Assembly (NCBI GenBank): GCA_015489285.1
Contig: WGAA01000121.1
Location: 1 to 7,500 of the forward strand
DNA length: 7,500 bases
DNA from: Anaerolineae bacterium
Lineage (GTDB): Bacteria; Chloroflexota; Anaerolineae; JAADDB01
Direction: 5' to 3'
The translations under genes and the position numbers were made by a program. Below are positions 1-5,681 of the stretch, in pieces (position 1 is the stretch's first letter; the number at the start of each line of letters is the position of its first letter). The notes under the pieces were generated by a model that did not search any database, was not told the origin of the DNA, and saw nothing but the letters and a program-made list of their open reading frames with translations.

Positions 1-1
1 G

Positions 2-1339
2 GTGGAGCTGTTGACCCGCACGGCCCAGGCCGTCCAGGGCACCCGTGCCCTCTCCTCCCCCGATGAGCCGCAAGTCCGGGTACGTCCCGCGGCCTCTCCC
101 GTGGGCACACAGGTCATTGTGCGCCGCTTGTTCGCTCGCCTGCCTGCTCGCCGGAAATTCCTCAAATCCCCCCTGCGGGAAGGGGAACTGGTCCACCAAA
201 CCGTCGTGCGCTACGCGCTCGCCTTCCCCGAAGTCGCCTTCCGCCTGACGGTGAACAAACGTCAGGTCCTGAATCTCCCCCCGGCCCCCGCGCCGCAACG
301 CATCGGTCAAGTGCTTGGCCGGGATGTGGCTGACCACCTGGTGGAGATCCACTGGGAAGCGGGGGATTTGCGGGTGCACGGTTGGATTTCTTCCCCGCAC
401 GTGAGCAAACCGAACCGGCAGGCCCAATTCTTCACGGTCAACCGCCGACCCATCCGTTCCGGCCTGTTAGCCGTCATCCTGGAACGCCCTTATGCCGGGC
501 GCATTCCCGCCGGACGGAAGCCGGTAGCCGTGGTGGACATTCGCATAGATCCCCGCTTCGTGGACGTGAACGTTCATCCCCGTAAGGCCGAAGTCCGCTT
601 TGCCCAGGAACGTTCGGTGTACTGGGCATTGGGCCGGGCCGTGGAACAGGCCCTGGAATCCTTCCCCCGGCAAGAGGGAGAAGGGGTGCCCTCCCTCTTC
701 GTGGCCTTTCAGGAAGGAGAATCCGGGGTGGCCGAAGCGCCCACCCCTTACACGGCCCACGCCCCGCGTGCGCTGGCCCAATTGCACAACACGTACATCC
801 TGGCCCAGGATGAGTACGGCCTCATCCTCGTGGACCAGCACGCGGCTCACGAACAAATCCTCTTCGAACACGTGCTGGCCCACGCCTCCACACCGCGGGA
901 ATTGCAACCACCCCTGGTCTTACACCTCACCCCGCGCGACGCGGACGCGCTCGGCGACCTTCTCCCCGCGTTGCGCGACATCGGGGTCTGGGTGGAACCC
1001 TTTGGTGCCCACGCCTTCCTCGTGCGCGCCCTCCCCGCACCCCTGGCCGAAGCCGAGGGGCAAAGGCGGGCGGAGGACGTTCAGGCCCTTATCGATGCCC
1101 TCTTGGAGGAAGCCCACATCTACGCGCGGCTTGCCCCCGACGCCCTGCGGGAACGTCTGGCCGCCAAGGTGGCGTGTGTGAGCGCGATCAAGGCCGGCGA
1201 CATCCTGGACCCGGAGGAACAGCAGAGGCTCATCGACGCCCTCTGGCAGACGTGGTCCCCGGCGACCTGTCCTCACGGCCGTCCCGCGTTCATCAGCATC
1301 ACCCTGGAAGAAGTGGAACGGCGCTTCCAGCGTCGCTAA
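2..1339 (+). CDS. mutL: DNA mismatch repair protein MutL, C-terminal three-quarters (5' end outside window)
   Basis: MutL couples mismatch recognition by MutS to strand nicking in the cytoplasm. The reading frame is open from the window edge, so the GTG at base 2 is almost certainly an internal valine codon; roughly the first 110 residues, with most of the GHKL ATPase, are missing. Visible in this fragment: the transducer-domain core (LPARRKFLKS near residue 48, VNRRPI near 146, VDVNVHPRKAEVRF at 187-200), a short linker of about 40 residues, then the dimerisation/endonuclease domain. The latter has the DQHAAHEQILFE motif (278-289), which fits the DQHA(X)2E(X)4E metal-site signature of MutL enzymes that nick DNA, plus ACVSAIKAG (391-399) and CPHGRP (423-428), the other metal-site motifs. 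It is therefore an endonuclease-type MutL, unlike E. coli MutL. The TAA stop lies 5 bp from the stop of the convergent dehydrogenase gene, with no terminator between. Confidence 0.97.
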   Translation: MELLTRTAQAVQGTRALSSPDEPQVRVRPAASPVGTQVIVRRLFARLPARRKFLKSPLREGELVHQTVVRYALAFPEVAFRLTVNKRQVLNLPPAPAPQRIGQVLGRDVADHLVEIHWEAGDLRVHGWISSPHVSKPNRQAQFFTVNRRPIRSGLLAVILERPYAGRIPAGRKPVAVVDIRIDPRFVDVNVHPRKAEVRFAQERSVYWALGRAVEQALESFPRQEGEGVPSLFVAFQEGESGVAEAPTPYTAHAPRALAQLHNTYILAQDEYGLILVDQHAAHEQILFEHVLAHASTPRELQPPLVLHLTPRDADALGDLLPALRDIGVWVEPFGAHAFLVRALPAPLAEAEGQRRAEDVQALIDALLEEAHIYARLAPDALRERLAAKVACVSAIKAGDILDPEEQQRLIDALWQTWSPATCPHGRPAFISITLEEVERRFQRR

Positions 1340-1344
1340 TGTCC

Positions 1345-2343
1345 CTACCCAATCTGCAGGACGGCCGAGCCCTTGAGTTCGCTGTGCTTGAGCCGCCGGA
1401 GTGCCTCGTTGGCCTCCTCCAGGGGGAAGACCTCCACGTCCGTGCGAATTGGGATCTCCCCGGCAAGCTGGAGTAACTCCCGTGCGTCCTCTCGGGTTGC
1501 GTTGGCCGTGCTGCGGACCGTGTGCTCCCAGTAGAGCAGGTCATACGGAAGCTCGGGGATGGGGGTCATGTAAATGCCGCCGATGGAGATGGTCCCCCCT
1601 CGTTCCAGGACGCGCAGGGCCTCCTTGACGATCCACCCGGCGGGCGCGTAGATGACCGCGGCATCGATCTTGTGGGGTGGTGTATCCTGGGCCTCCCCAA
1701 CCCACGCGGCCCCGAGCTCACGCGCGTGTTGCTTGTGCTCCTCACTGCGGGTGAACACGTACACCTCCGCCCCCCAGTAACGGGCGATTTGAATGACGAT
1801 GTGGGCCGACGCGCCGAACCCGTAGATGCCCAAGCGCTGACCGGGCTGGAGCTCGCTGAGCTTTAACGTGCGGTAGCCGACAATCCCGGCGCACAAGAGG
1901 GGGGCGGCGTGCGCATCGTCCACATTGGAGGGCATGTGAAAGGTGAAATCCGCGGCCGAAACCATGTACTCGGCAAAACCGCCATCCACGTCCCAGCCGG
2001 TGAACAGGGGGTTCAGACACAGGTTTTCCTTGCCTTGACGGCAAAAACGGCACTCCCCGCACATCTTGTAGACCCAGGGAACCCCTACCCGGTCCCCCAC
2101 GCGGAATTGGGTCACCTGGGGCCCGACGGCCTCCACCGTCCCCACGATCTGGTGTCCGACGATGACGGGGCGTTTGTGCAGGGGCAGATCTCCCTCCACG
2201 ATGTGGAGATCGGTGTGGCATACCCCACAGGTGTGGACTTTGATGAGCACCTCACCCGGCCCGGGGGTGGGCTTGGGGACCTCCTCCAGGCGTAAAGGGC
2301 GTTCCTCTATGGGAGCCTGATCGTAGAGGACCATCGCCTTCAT
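1345..2343 (-). CDS. Zinc-dependent alcohol dehydrogenase family protein (medium-chain dehydrogenase)
   Basis: A 332-residue NAD(P)-dependent oxidoreductase of the zinc MDR family, expected to interconvert alcohols and aldehydes in the cytoplasm; the substrate cannot be read from sequence. Catalytic-zinc ligands are C42 (in CGVCHTD), H64 (in GHQIVG) and C151 (in PLLCAGI). The structural-zinc lobe is C95, C98, C101 and C109. The Rossmann fold begins at GFGASAH (175-181), with Ser/Ala where many ADHs have GLGGLGH; this variant recalls the subfamily described as adh_fam_2. Q65 replaces the Glu of the usual GHE motif, which as I recall is common in this subfamily. The start at 2341-2343 is supported by a GGAGGTG Shine-Dalgarno a few bases upstream. 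It is transcribed alone, divergent from gdhA, from a promoter at 2393-2421 flanked by a CRP/FNR-like palindrome. Family certain; physiological role (aldehyde/ethanol redox balance) inferred. Confidence 0.95.
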   Translation of the reverse strand: MKAMVLYDQAPIEERPLRLEEVPKPTPGPGEVLIKVHTCGVCHTDLHIVEGDLPLHKRPVIVGHQIVGTVEAVGPQVTQFRVGDRVGVPWVYKMCGECRFCRQGKENLCLNPLFTGWDVDGGFAEYMVSAADFTFHMPSNVDDAHAAPLLCAGIVGYRTLKLSELQPGQRLGIYGFGASAHIVIQIARYWGAEVYVFTRSEEHKQHARELGAAWVGEAQDTPPHKIDAAVIYAPAGWIVKEALRVLERGGTISIGGIYMTPIPELPYDLLYWEHTVRSTANATREDARELLQLAGEIPIRTDVEVFPLEEANEALRRLKHSELKGSAVLQIG

Positions 2344-2392
2344 GGCTCACCTCCCTTCCATCTCCGTTCGGGAGAGTGTCAAAGCTTTTTCC

Positions 2393-2421
2393 AGTATAAC
2401 TCCGGGAAAGGGGAGACACAA
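2393..2421 (-). promoter_or_regulatory. Probable promoter of the alcohol dehydrogenase gene
   Basis: Read leftward, -10 TATACT (2393-2398) lies 17 bp from a weak -35 TTGTGT (2416-2421). The predicted start of transcription is near 2386, giving a leader of about 43 nt that carries the strong ribosome-binding site. A weak -35 beside a good -10 fits an activator-dependent promoter, and a palindrome sits exactly at the -35 edge. A consensus TTGACA at 2429-2434 is too far (30 bp) from this -10 to pair with it. Confidence 0.55.
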
Positions 2422-2434
2422 TGACCGTTGTCAA
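2421..2434. promoter_or_regulatory. CRP/FNR-type operator candidate 1 (adh side)
   Basis: ATGACCGTTGTCAA contains the palindrome TGAC-N4-GTCA, the geometry of FNR-family boxes (FNR consensus TTGAT-N4-ATCAA). Its centre, 2427.5, is about 41.5 bp upstream of the predicted adh transcription start, the classical position for class II activation. A second box with nearly the same sequence lies 47 bp to the right beside the gdhA promoter. The regulator gene is not in the window. Confidence 0.5.
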
Positions 2435-2467
2435 CCGGGAGCCTGTCCCAATGGGAGAATGTTCCCG

Positions 2468-2481
2468 ATGACCTATGTCAT
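2468..2481. promoter_or_regulatory. CRP/FNR-type operator candidate 2 (gdhA side)
   Basis: ATGACCTATGTCAT has symmetrical ATGAC/GTCAT arms around 4 bases and shares ATGACC-NN-TGTCA with box 1. It abuts the gdhA -35 hexamer; its centre (2474.5) is about 42 bp upstream of the predicted gdhA start. A wider 7-bp inverted repeat, CCCGATG (2464-2470) and CATCGGG (2496-2502), brackets box and -35. Between the two boxes lie two GGGA-N5/6-TCCC motifs (2437-2449 and 2453-2466) of unknown meaning. Confidence 0.5.
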
Positions 2482-2510
2482 TGGACAAGGAAGAACATCG
2501 GGCATATAAT
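2482..2510 (+). promoter_or_regulatory. Promoter of gdhA
   Basis: TGGACA (2482-2487), a 17-bp spacer and a perfect TATAAT (2505-2510) make a strong sigma70-type promoter. The predicted start is near 2517, giving a leader of about 59 nt that ends in the ribosome-binding site AAGGAGAG (2561-2568), with AAGGAG 9 nt before the ATG. Confidence 0.75.
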
Positions 2511-2575
2511 AAGCCCGGCGTGGTGAGGAAGCTGCGCCTATCCGGGTTGTTTAACCTTCGAAGGAGAGGGTCATC

Positions 2576-3841
2576 ATGAACGAGAAAGAGCATGTCAACG
2601 AGTTGAACCCCTTTACCATCGCCCAACGGCAGTTCGACGAGGCTGCCGAAATCCTCGGACTCGACGAAGCCACCCGTGAGTTCCTCCGCTGGCCCATGCG
2701 AGAATTCCACTTCCAGATCCCCGTTCGCATGGACGACGGCAGTGTTCGCATCTTCAGGGGATTCCGGGTCCAGTACAACGACGCGCGCGGTCCGGCCAAG
2801 GGCGGCATTCGCTTCCACCCCAACGAAACCATCGACACGGTCCGGGCCCTGGCCGCGTGGATGACGTGGAAGACCGCGGTCATGGACCTCCCCTTGGGTG
2901 GCGGCAAAGGTGGCGTCATCTGCAACCCCAAGGAGCTCTCTGAACGGGAGCTGGAGCGACTCAGCCGCGGGTACATCCGCCGGGTGGCGCGCTTCATCGG
3001 GGCGAACATCGACGTCCCGGCTCCTGACGTGTACACCAACCCGCAAATCATGGCCTGGATGATGGACGAATACGACACCATCATGGGCCGTCAGGAGCCC
3101 GGGGTGATCACGGGCAAGCCCGTCGAGTTGGGCGGTTCCAAGGGGCGCATCGACGCGACAGCTCGTGGCGGTATCTACACGGTCCGTGAGGCCGCGAAGG
3201 TCCTTGGTCTGGACTTGAAAGGACAGCCCGCGGCCATCCAGGGGTACGGGAATGCCGGCTCCTTCGCCCACAAACTGGCCGTCGAGCTGTTGGGCATGAA
3301 GGTCGTAGCCGTGTCCGACTCCAAGGGCGGGATCTACGATCCGGACGGCCTGGATTACGAGCAGGTGCTGGAGCACAAACACCGCACGGGTTCGGTCGTC
3401 GGGTTCCCCGACACCACACCCATCACCAACGAGGAGCTGCTGGAGCTTCCGGTGCTGGTTCTCTTCCCCTCGGCCCTGGAGAACGTGATCACGGAGGAGA
3501 ACGCGGGACGCATCAAGGCGAAGATCATCGCCGAATTGGCCAACGGCCCCACGACCCCCGAGGCGGATCGCATTCTCCACGAGCGGGGCATCTTCGTCAT
3601 TCCCGACTTCCTGTGCAACGCGGGCGGCGTCACCGTCTCCTACTTCGAGCAGGTTCAGGACGCGATGAACTACTACTGGAGTGCCGAAGAGGTGTATCGC
3701 CGCCTGGACGAGAAGATGACCAAGGCCTTCCACGACGTATACGAACGGGCCAAGGAGACGGGCCTCCACAACCGGCTGGCCGCGTACCTGGTGGCCGTGG
3801 AGCGGGTCGCCAAAGCGGCCAAGCTGCGTGGATGGGTGTAA
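2576..3841 (+). CDS. gdhA: Glutamate dehydrogenase (Glu/Leu/Phe/Val dehydrogenase family)
   Basis: A 421-residue enzyme for the reversible conversion of glutamate to 2-oxoglutarate and ammonium, linking nitrogen and carbon metabolism; the length matches the hexameric ~50-kDa type. Catalytic-domain residues keep the spacing known from Clostridium symbiosum GDH (K89, K113, K125, D165): here K75 (GPAKGG), K99 (TWKTA), K111 (GGGKGG) and D151 (PAPDVYT). The nucleotide-binding domain shows GYGNAG (223-228) and AVSDSKGGIY (245-254). D248 at the end of the second strand is compatible with NAD or dual use, but that is a weak inference. The N-terminal start is supported by the AAGGAGAG ribosome-binding site and the promoter at 2482-2510. 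The gene is monocistronic, closed by a terminator at 3876-3910. A branched-chain or phenylalanine dehydrogenase is less likely given length and motif set. Confidence 0.95.
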   Translation: MNEKEHVNELNPFTIAQRQFDEAAEILGLDEATREFLRWPMREFHFQIPVRMDDGSVRIFRGFRVQYNDARGPAKGGIRFHPNETIDTVRALAAWMTWKTAVMDLPLGGGKGGVICNPKELSERELERLSRGYIRRVARFIGANIDVPAPDVYTNPQIMAWMMDEYDTIMGRQEPGVITGKPVELGGSKGRIDATARGGIYTVREAAKVLGLDLKGQPAAIQGYGNAGSFAHKLAVELLGMKVVAVSDSKGGIYDPDGLDYEQVLEHKHRTGSVVGFPDTTPITNEELLELPVLVLFPSALENVITEENAGRIKAKIIAELANGPTTPEADRILHERGIFVIPDFLCNAGGVTVSYFEQVQDAMNYYWSAEEVYRRLDEKMTKAFHDVYERAKETGLHNRLAAYLVAVERVAKAAKLRGWV

Positions 3842-3875
3842 TGGGCCATTGCCCGTCGGCAAACCTTGTGAAAGC

Positions 3876-3910
3876 GAGCGCCGGGAGAGGATCCCGGCGC
3901 TCTTTTTGTT
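3876..3910 (+). terminator. Intrinsic terminator of gdhA
   Basis: A perfect 11-bp stem (3876-3886 with 3892-3902), GC-rich, with a 5-nt loop and followed by five T residues (3903-3907). It lies 34 nt after the gdhA stop and is the strongest classical terminator in the window. Confidence 0.95.
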
Positions 3911-3960
3911 GGGCGTGAGCTCGCCCCGGGTCGGCAGCCCCAGGCCCCACCGCTGCCCAC

Positions 3961-3974
3961 ATGATCTGCATCAT
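3961..3974. promoter_or_regulatory. CRP/FNR-type operator candidate 3 (uspA)
   Basis: ATGATCTGCATCAT is a perfect inverted repeat with TGAT-N4-ATCA arms, matching the core of the FNR consensus. Centre 3967.5 lies 34.5 bp before the end of an extended -10 element (TGCTATCCT, hexamer 3997-4002). This is within 1 bp of the corresponding distance at boxes 1 (34.5) and 2 (35.5). It overlaps the first base of the weak -35. Confidence 0.5.
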
Positions 3975-4002
3975 AGACCCTTCTATTCCTCGGTGCTATC
4001 CT
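3974..4002 (+). promoter_or_regulatory. Probable promoter of the universal stress protein gene
   Basis: TAGACC (3974-3979), a 17-bp spacer and TATCCT (3997-4002) preceded by TGC, an extended -10. The start of transcription would be near 4009, a leader of about 52 nt. An alternative -10, perfect TATAAT at 4037-4042, has no convincing -35 and would start only about 12 nt before the ATG, within the ribosome-binding site, giving an almost leaderless message. The two could both be used. Confidence 0.45.
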
Positions 4003-4060
4003 GGAGACGACTTCTCGGGTTTAGCGTGATTTGCTTTATAATCGAAAAAGGACTGCATTT

Positions 4061-4579
4061 ATGCGACAACGCATCCTCATCCCCCTAGATGGGTCTAAAC
4101 TTGCCGAGGAAGCAATAAAATTTTTGCAGTTCTTTTTCGCGCCCGAAAAGTGTGAAGTTTATTTGTTAACGGTTTTGTTCGATATTTCTCAGGTAGAGAA
4201 CATTGTACAATTTTCCGTCCTGAGCCCGGAATTGCAGGAAGCAGCGAAAGCCGCTCAGAGACAGCAGGAGCAGTTGACCCGGGCGTACCTGGACATGATC
4301 GCCTGGGGCCTGGAGGATGTGGGCTACCGGGTTCAAACCCATATCGCGTTTGGGCAGCCGGAAGTAAGCATCGTTCACATCGCGCTGGCCCTGGATGTGG
4401 ACCTCTTGTTGATGACGAGCCACGGCCAGGGGCGGAATGTGCAGTGGCGCTACGGCAGTGTGGCCCGACGGGTCATCGATGCGTGCGCGTGCCCGACGCT
4501 CATCGTGCCGGTAAGGGAGAAGTTGCTGAAAGGAGAACCACCTTCCAAGGAGAAGGTTATGCTACAGGATCTTACATAG
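4061..4579 (+). CDS. Universal stress protein, UspA family (single domain)
   Basis: A 172-residue cytoplasmic UspA-type protein; such proteins bind ATP or act as stress-responsive dimers. It opens with the typical strand RILIPLDGS (4-12, with D10 contacting adenine in relatives). Near the C-terminus it has TSHG-N9-GS (119-133), the phosphate-binding signature of the ATP-binding subgroup (G-2x-G-9x-G-S/T, first Gly replaced by Thr as in many members), then a CPTLIVPVR strand. A charged tail of about 20 residues follows. I chose the ATG at 4061 because AAGGA (4048-4052) sits 8 nt upstream; an upstream TTG at 4031 would add residues that precede the fold and contain the ribosome-binding site. 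The first ~150 bases are clearly AT-richer than the rest (about 37% GC in 4121-4180). The upstream FNR-like box suggests redox control; FNR control of usp genes is known elsewhere. Confidence 0.93.
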   Translation: MRQRILIPLDGSKLAEEAIKFLQFFFAPEKCEVYLLTVLFDISQVENIVQFSVLSPELQEAAKAAQRQQEQLTRAYLDMIAWGLEDVGYRVQTHIAFGQPEVSIVHIALALDVDLLLMTSHGQGRNVQWRYGSVARRVIDACACPTLIVPVREKLLKGEPPSKEKVMLQDLT

Positions 4580-4580
4580 G

Positions 4581-4625
4581 CAATTCCCGAAGCGATCACC
4601 CGCTTCGGTGATGCTTTTGGAATTG
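4581..4625 (+). terminator. Nested, mutually exclusive hairpins after the stress-protein gene
   Basis: Directly after the stop are CAATTCC (4581-4587) and GGAATTG (4619-4625) as an outer repeat. Inside is CCGAAGCG (4587-4594) pairing perfectly with CGCTTCGG (4601-4608). An overlapping alternative pairs AGC-ATCACC (4591-4600, one bulged G) with GGTGATGCT (4607-4615) and is followed by TTT, like a short intrinsic terminator. The two inner stems cannot form together. Probably a weak terminator; a switching role is speculation because no rightward gene follows closely. Confidence 0.55.
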
Positions 4626-4639
4626 CGGCCGGGTACACT

Positions 4640-4674
4640 GTTGATAGAGGGGGTAAAACCCCTACCCTGACAAC
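4640..4674. repeat. Small stem-loop between convergent genes
   Basis: GTTG (4640-4643) and CAAC (4671-4674) enclose AGGGG (4648-4652), loop GTAAAA, CCCCT (4659-4663). It can fold in RNA of either strand. Function unknown; it lies between the transcription ends of the two convergent genes. Confidence 0.35.
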
Positions 4675-4688
4675 CGACGCCGCGCTTA

Positions 4689-4725
4689 GAGAGGGCATGA
4701 GCAGACGCTCATGCCCTCTCGTTTT
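4689..4725. terminator. 14-bp perfect hairpin, probable terminator between convergent genes
   Basis: Bases 4689-4702 pair without mismatch with 4707-4720 around a 4-nt loop. Rightward the stem is followed by GTTTT, a fair terminator for read-through from the stress-protein gene. Leftward it begins 3 nt after the stop of the small gene at 4724-5017 but lacks a T-run on that side (TAAGC follows), so leftward termination would rely on the stem alone. Stem strength makes it a convincing end-of-transcript element. Confidence 0.75.
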
Positions 4726-5017
4726 AACCCACCAATTTCTCGTCCCAATCGCTGAGGACTTTGAGGGTCGTCATCATTCCCTTGGGCAGTGTGGCCACGT
4801 ACTGAATGGCGACCTTTGCCTGGCGCCCATCTTCCAGCGTCAGGTACAGAACCTGGTTCTTGTACAGGGCTAAATGGCTCTTAGGAACATCGGTAAAGGA
4901 AAGGGTGACACGGTCTCGAGGCTTGCCGTCGGGGGTGTGTAGCCAGGTGGTTATCTCCGCTTCCCCCTCGGCCAGAGGTTTTTTCAAGCTCTTGGGATTC
5001 CACAGCGTTCCGCGCAT
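4724..5017 (-). CDS. Conserved-looking small protein of unknown function
   Basis: A 97-residue soluble protein that I do not recognise. It has no signal peptide, membrane segment or cysteine. The pattern of alternating hydrophobic and polar residues (EITTWLH, RVTLSFTDV, QVLYLTLEDGRQAKVAIQYVA, TTLKVLSDW) suggests a compact beta-rich fold, net roughly neutral with many Lys and Asp/Glu. It is a real gene by its signals: an AAGGAGG ribosome-binding site (5025-5031) 7 nt before the ATG, a good promoter at 5102-5130, and a strong hairpin just after the stop. It stands alone, convergent with the stress-protein gene and divergent from the membrane-protein pair. A small beta-barrel/OB- or SH3-like domain is possible but only a guess from residue pattern. 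Confidence 0.8.
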   Translation of the reverse strand: MRGTLWNPKSLKKPLAEGEAEITTWLHTPDGKPRDRVTLSFTDVPKSHLALYKNQVLYLTLEDGRQAKVAIQYVATLPKGMMTTLKVLSDWDEKLVG

Positions 5018-5101
5018 GTGTTGGCCTCCTTCATATACGAGGGATAAACCCGAATCGGAAGTGCCCGGGGCCCGATGGCCAAGAGGCCCAAGGGCTTCCC
5101 C

Positions 5102-5130
5102 ATTGTATGTCCTTCCCCGACCTTTGGCAA
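5102..5130 (-). promoter_or_regulatory. Promoter of the 97-residue protein gene
   Basis: Read leftward: TTGCCA (5125-5130), 17-bp spacer, TACAAT (5102-5107), each one base from consensus. The predicted start is near 5095, giving a leader of about 77 nt that is rich in overlapping GGCC/GGGC self-complementary segments (about 5060-5095). The palindrome AACGCGTT (5134-5141) lies just upstream of the -35, centred about 42 bp before the start, and might be an operator. Confidence 0.7.
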
Positions 5131-5184
5131 ATAAACGCGTTAAAATGTGATGAGCCCGGAGGCACGACGACGGGAGGGCCCGGG

Positions 5185-5213
5185 TGGCCTCTTTGCTCCC
5201 TTACGGATAGAAT
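5185..5213 (+). promoter_or_regulatory. Tentative promoter of the membrane-protein pair
   Basis: TAGAAT (5208-5213) is a good -10, but the hexamer 17 bp upstream, TGGCCT (5185-5190), matches only half of the -35 consensus. The start would be near 5220, 36 nt before the first ATG. The surrounding run of G and C makes other signals hard to judge. Confidence 0.35.
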
Positions 5214-5255
5214 AGGGGGAAGCCGTTCATCGCGGAAAGAGGGAGGAGACGAGTC

Positions 5256-5672
5256 ATGCCTTTGGTGACACGCTGGTTCGTTCGTTTGTCCTTTTTGTAC
5301 CTGGTCGCTGCGTTGATCGTGGGCATTGGGCTGGCGGCCCGTCATGTGGGGTGGACGGCCTCCTGGGTCGCGCGCCTGTCGCCCACGTACTTCCACTTCT
5401 TCATGCTGGGCTGGGTCACCCAGCTCATCTTCGGGGTCGCCCATTGGATGTTTCCCAATTACGCTCCCGACGCGCCTCGCGGCCGGGAGGGACTGGTGTG
5501 GGGCGCGCTGGTCGGGGTGAACGGGGGGTTGATCTTGCGGGCCCTTGCCGAACCCCTGGTGGGAAGGGCCGCGGTGTGGGGATGGGTTCTGGTTCTTTCG
5601 GCCCTCCTCCAGTGGTTTGGTGTCGTTGCCTTTGTCTGGAACACCTGGCCCCGAGTGCGGCCGCGTCGCTAG
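5256..5672 (+). CDS. Four-helix membrane protein, haem-copper-oxidase subunit I-like (paralogue A)
   Basis: A 138-residue integral membrane protein with four predicted helices (about 6-28, 45-66, 80-97, 107-128) and Arg-rich ends. The stretch from Y45-F-H47 through LGWV to GVAHWMFP (59-67) resembles the helix pattern of small proteins related to cytochrome oxidase/NorB subunit I, where H-x-H before LGW can bind haem. Here only the second His of that pair (H47) is present, along with H63 and H30. The protein is too short for an oxidase (subunit I has 12 or more helices), so it may be a stand-alone haem or quinone-interacting membrane protein, or a partner of an oxidase encoded elsewhere. Ribosome-binding site GGAGG (5242-5246) supports the start. 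The stop codon overlaps the ribosome-binding site of the next gene. Family assignment is from pattern memory and is moderate. Confidence 0.85.
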   Translation: MPLVTRWFVRLSFLYLVAALIVGIGLAARHVGWTASWVARLSPTYFHFFMLGWVTQLIFGVAHWMFPNYAPDAPRGREGLVWGALVGVNGGLILRALAEPLVGRAAVWGWVLVLSALLQWFGVVAFVWNTWPRVRPRR

Positions 5673-5681
5673 GAGGGGAAT

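Noticed and set aside
467..1276. Minus-strand and alternative-frame open frames inside mutL
   Set aside because: Shadows of mutL, which shows conserved motifs to its last residues.
1413..2343. Gln65 in place of Glu in the GHE motif of the dehydrogenase as a sign of an inactive enzyme
   Set aside because: All zinc ligands are present, and to my knowledge GHQ is common in this MDR subfamily.
2429..2434. Perfect TTGACA on the minus strand as the adh -35
   Set aside because: It is 30 bp from the only good -10 (TATACT 2393-2398) and no -10 lies at 16-18 bp; it is better explained as part of the palindromic box.
2252..3862. 536-codon open frame on the minus strand
   Set aside because: It lies antisense to gdhA and runs into the adh 5' end. 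gdhA has full family motifs, promoter and ribosome-binding site; this frame has none and its His/Asp/Val-rich composition is typical of an antisense frame in GC-rich DNA.
4031..4060. Upstream TTG start for the universal stress protein
   Set aside because: It would have to be translated through the AAGGA ribosome-binding site of the ATG at 4061, and added residues precede the conserved first strand of the fold.
5171..5190. GGGCCC/CCCGGG palindromes before the membrane-protein genes as an operator
   Set aside because: Short palindromes made only of G and C are expected by chance in such GC-rich DNA.
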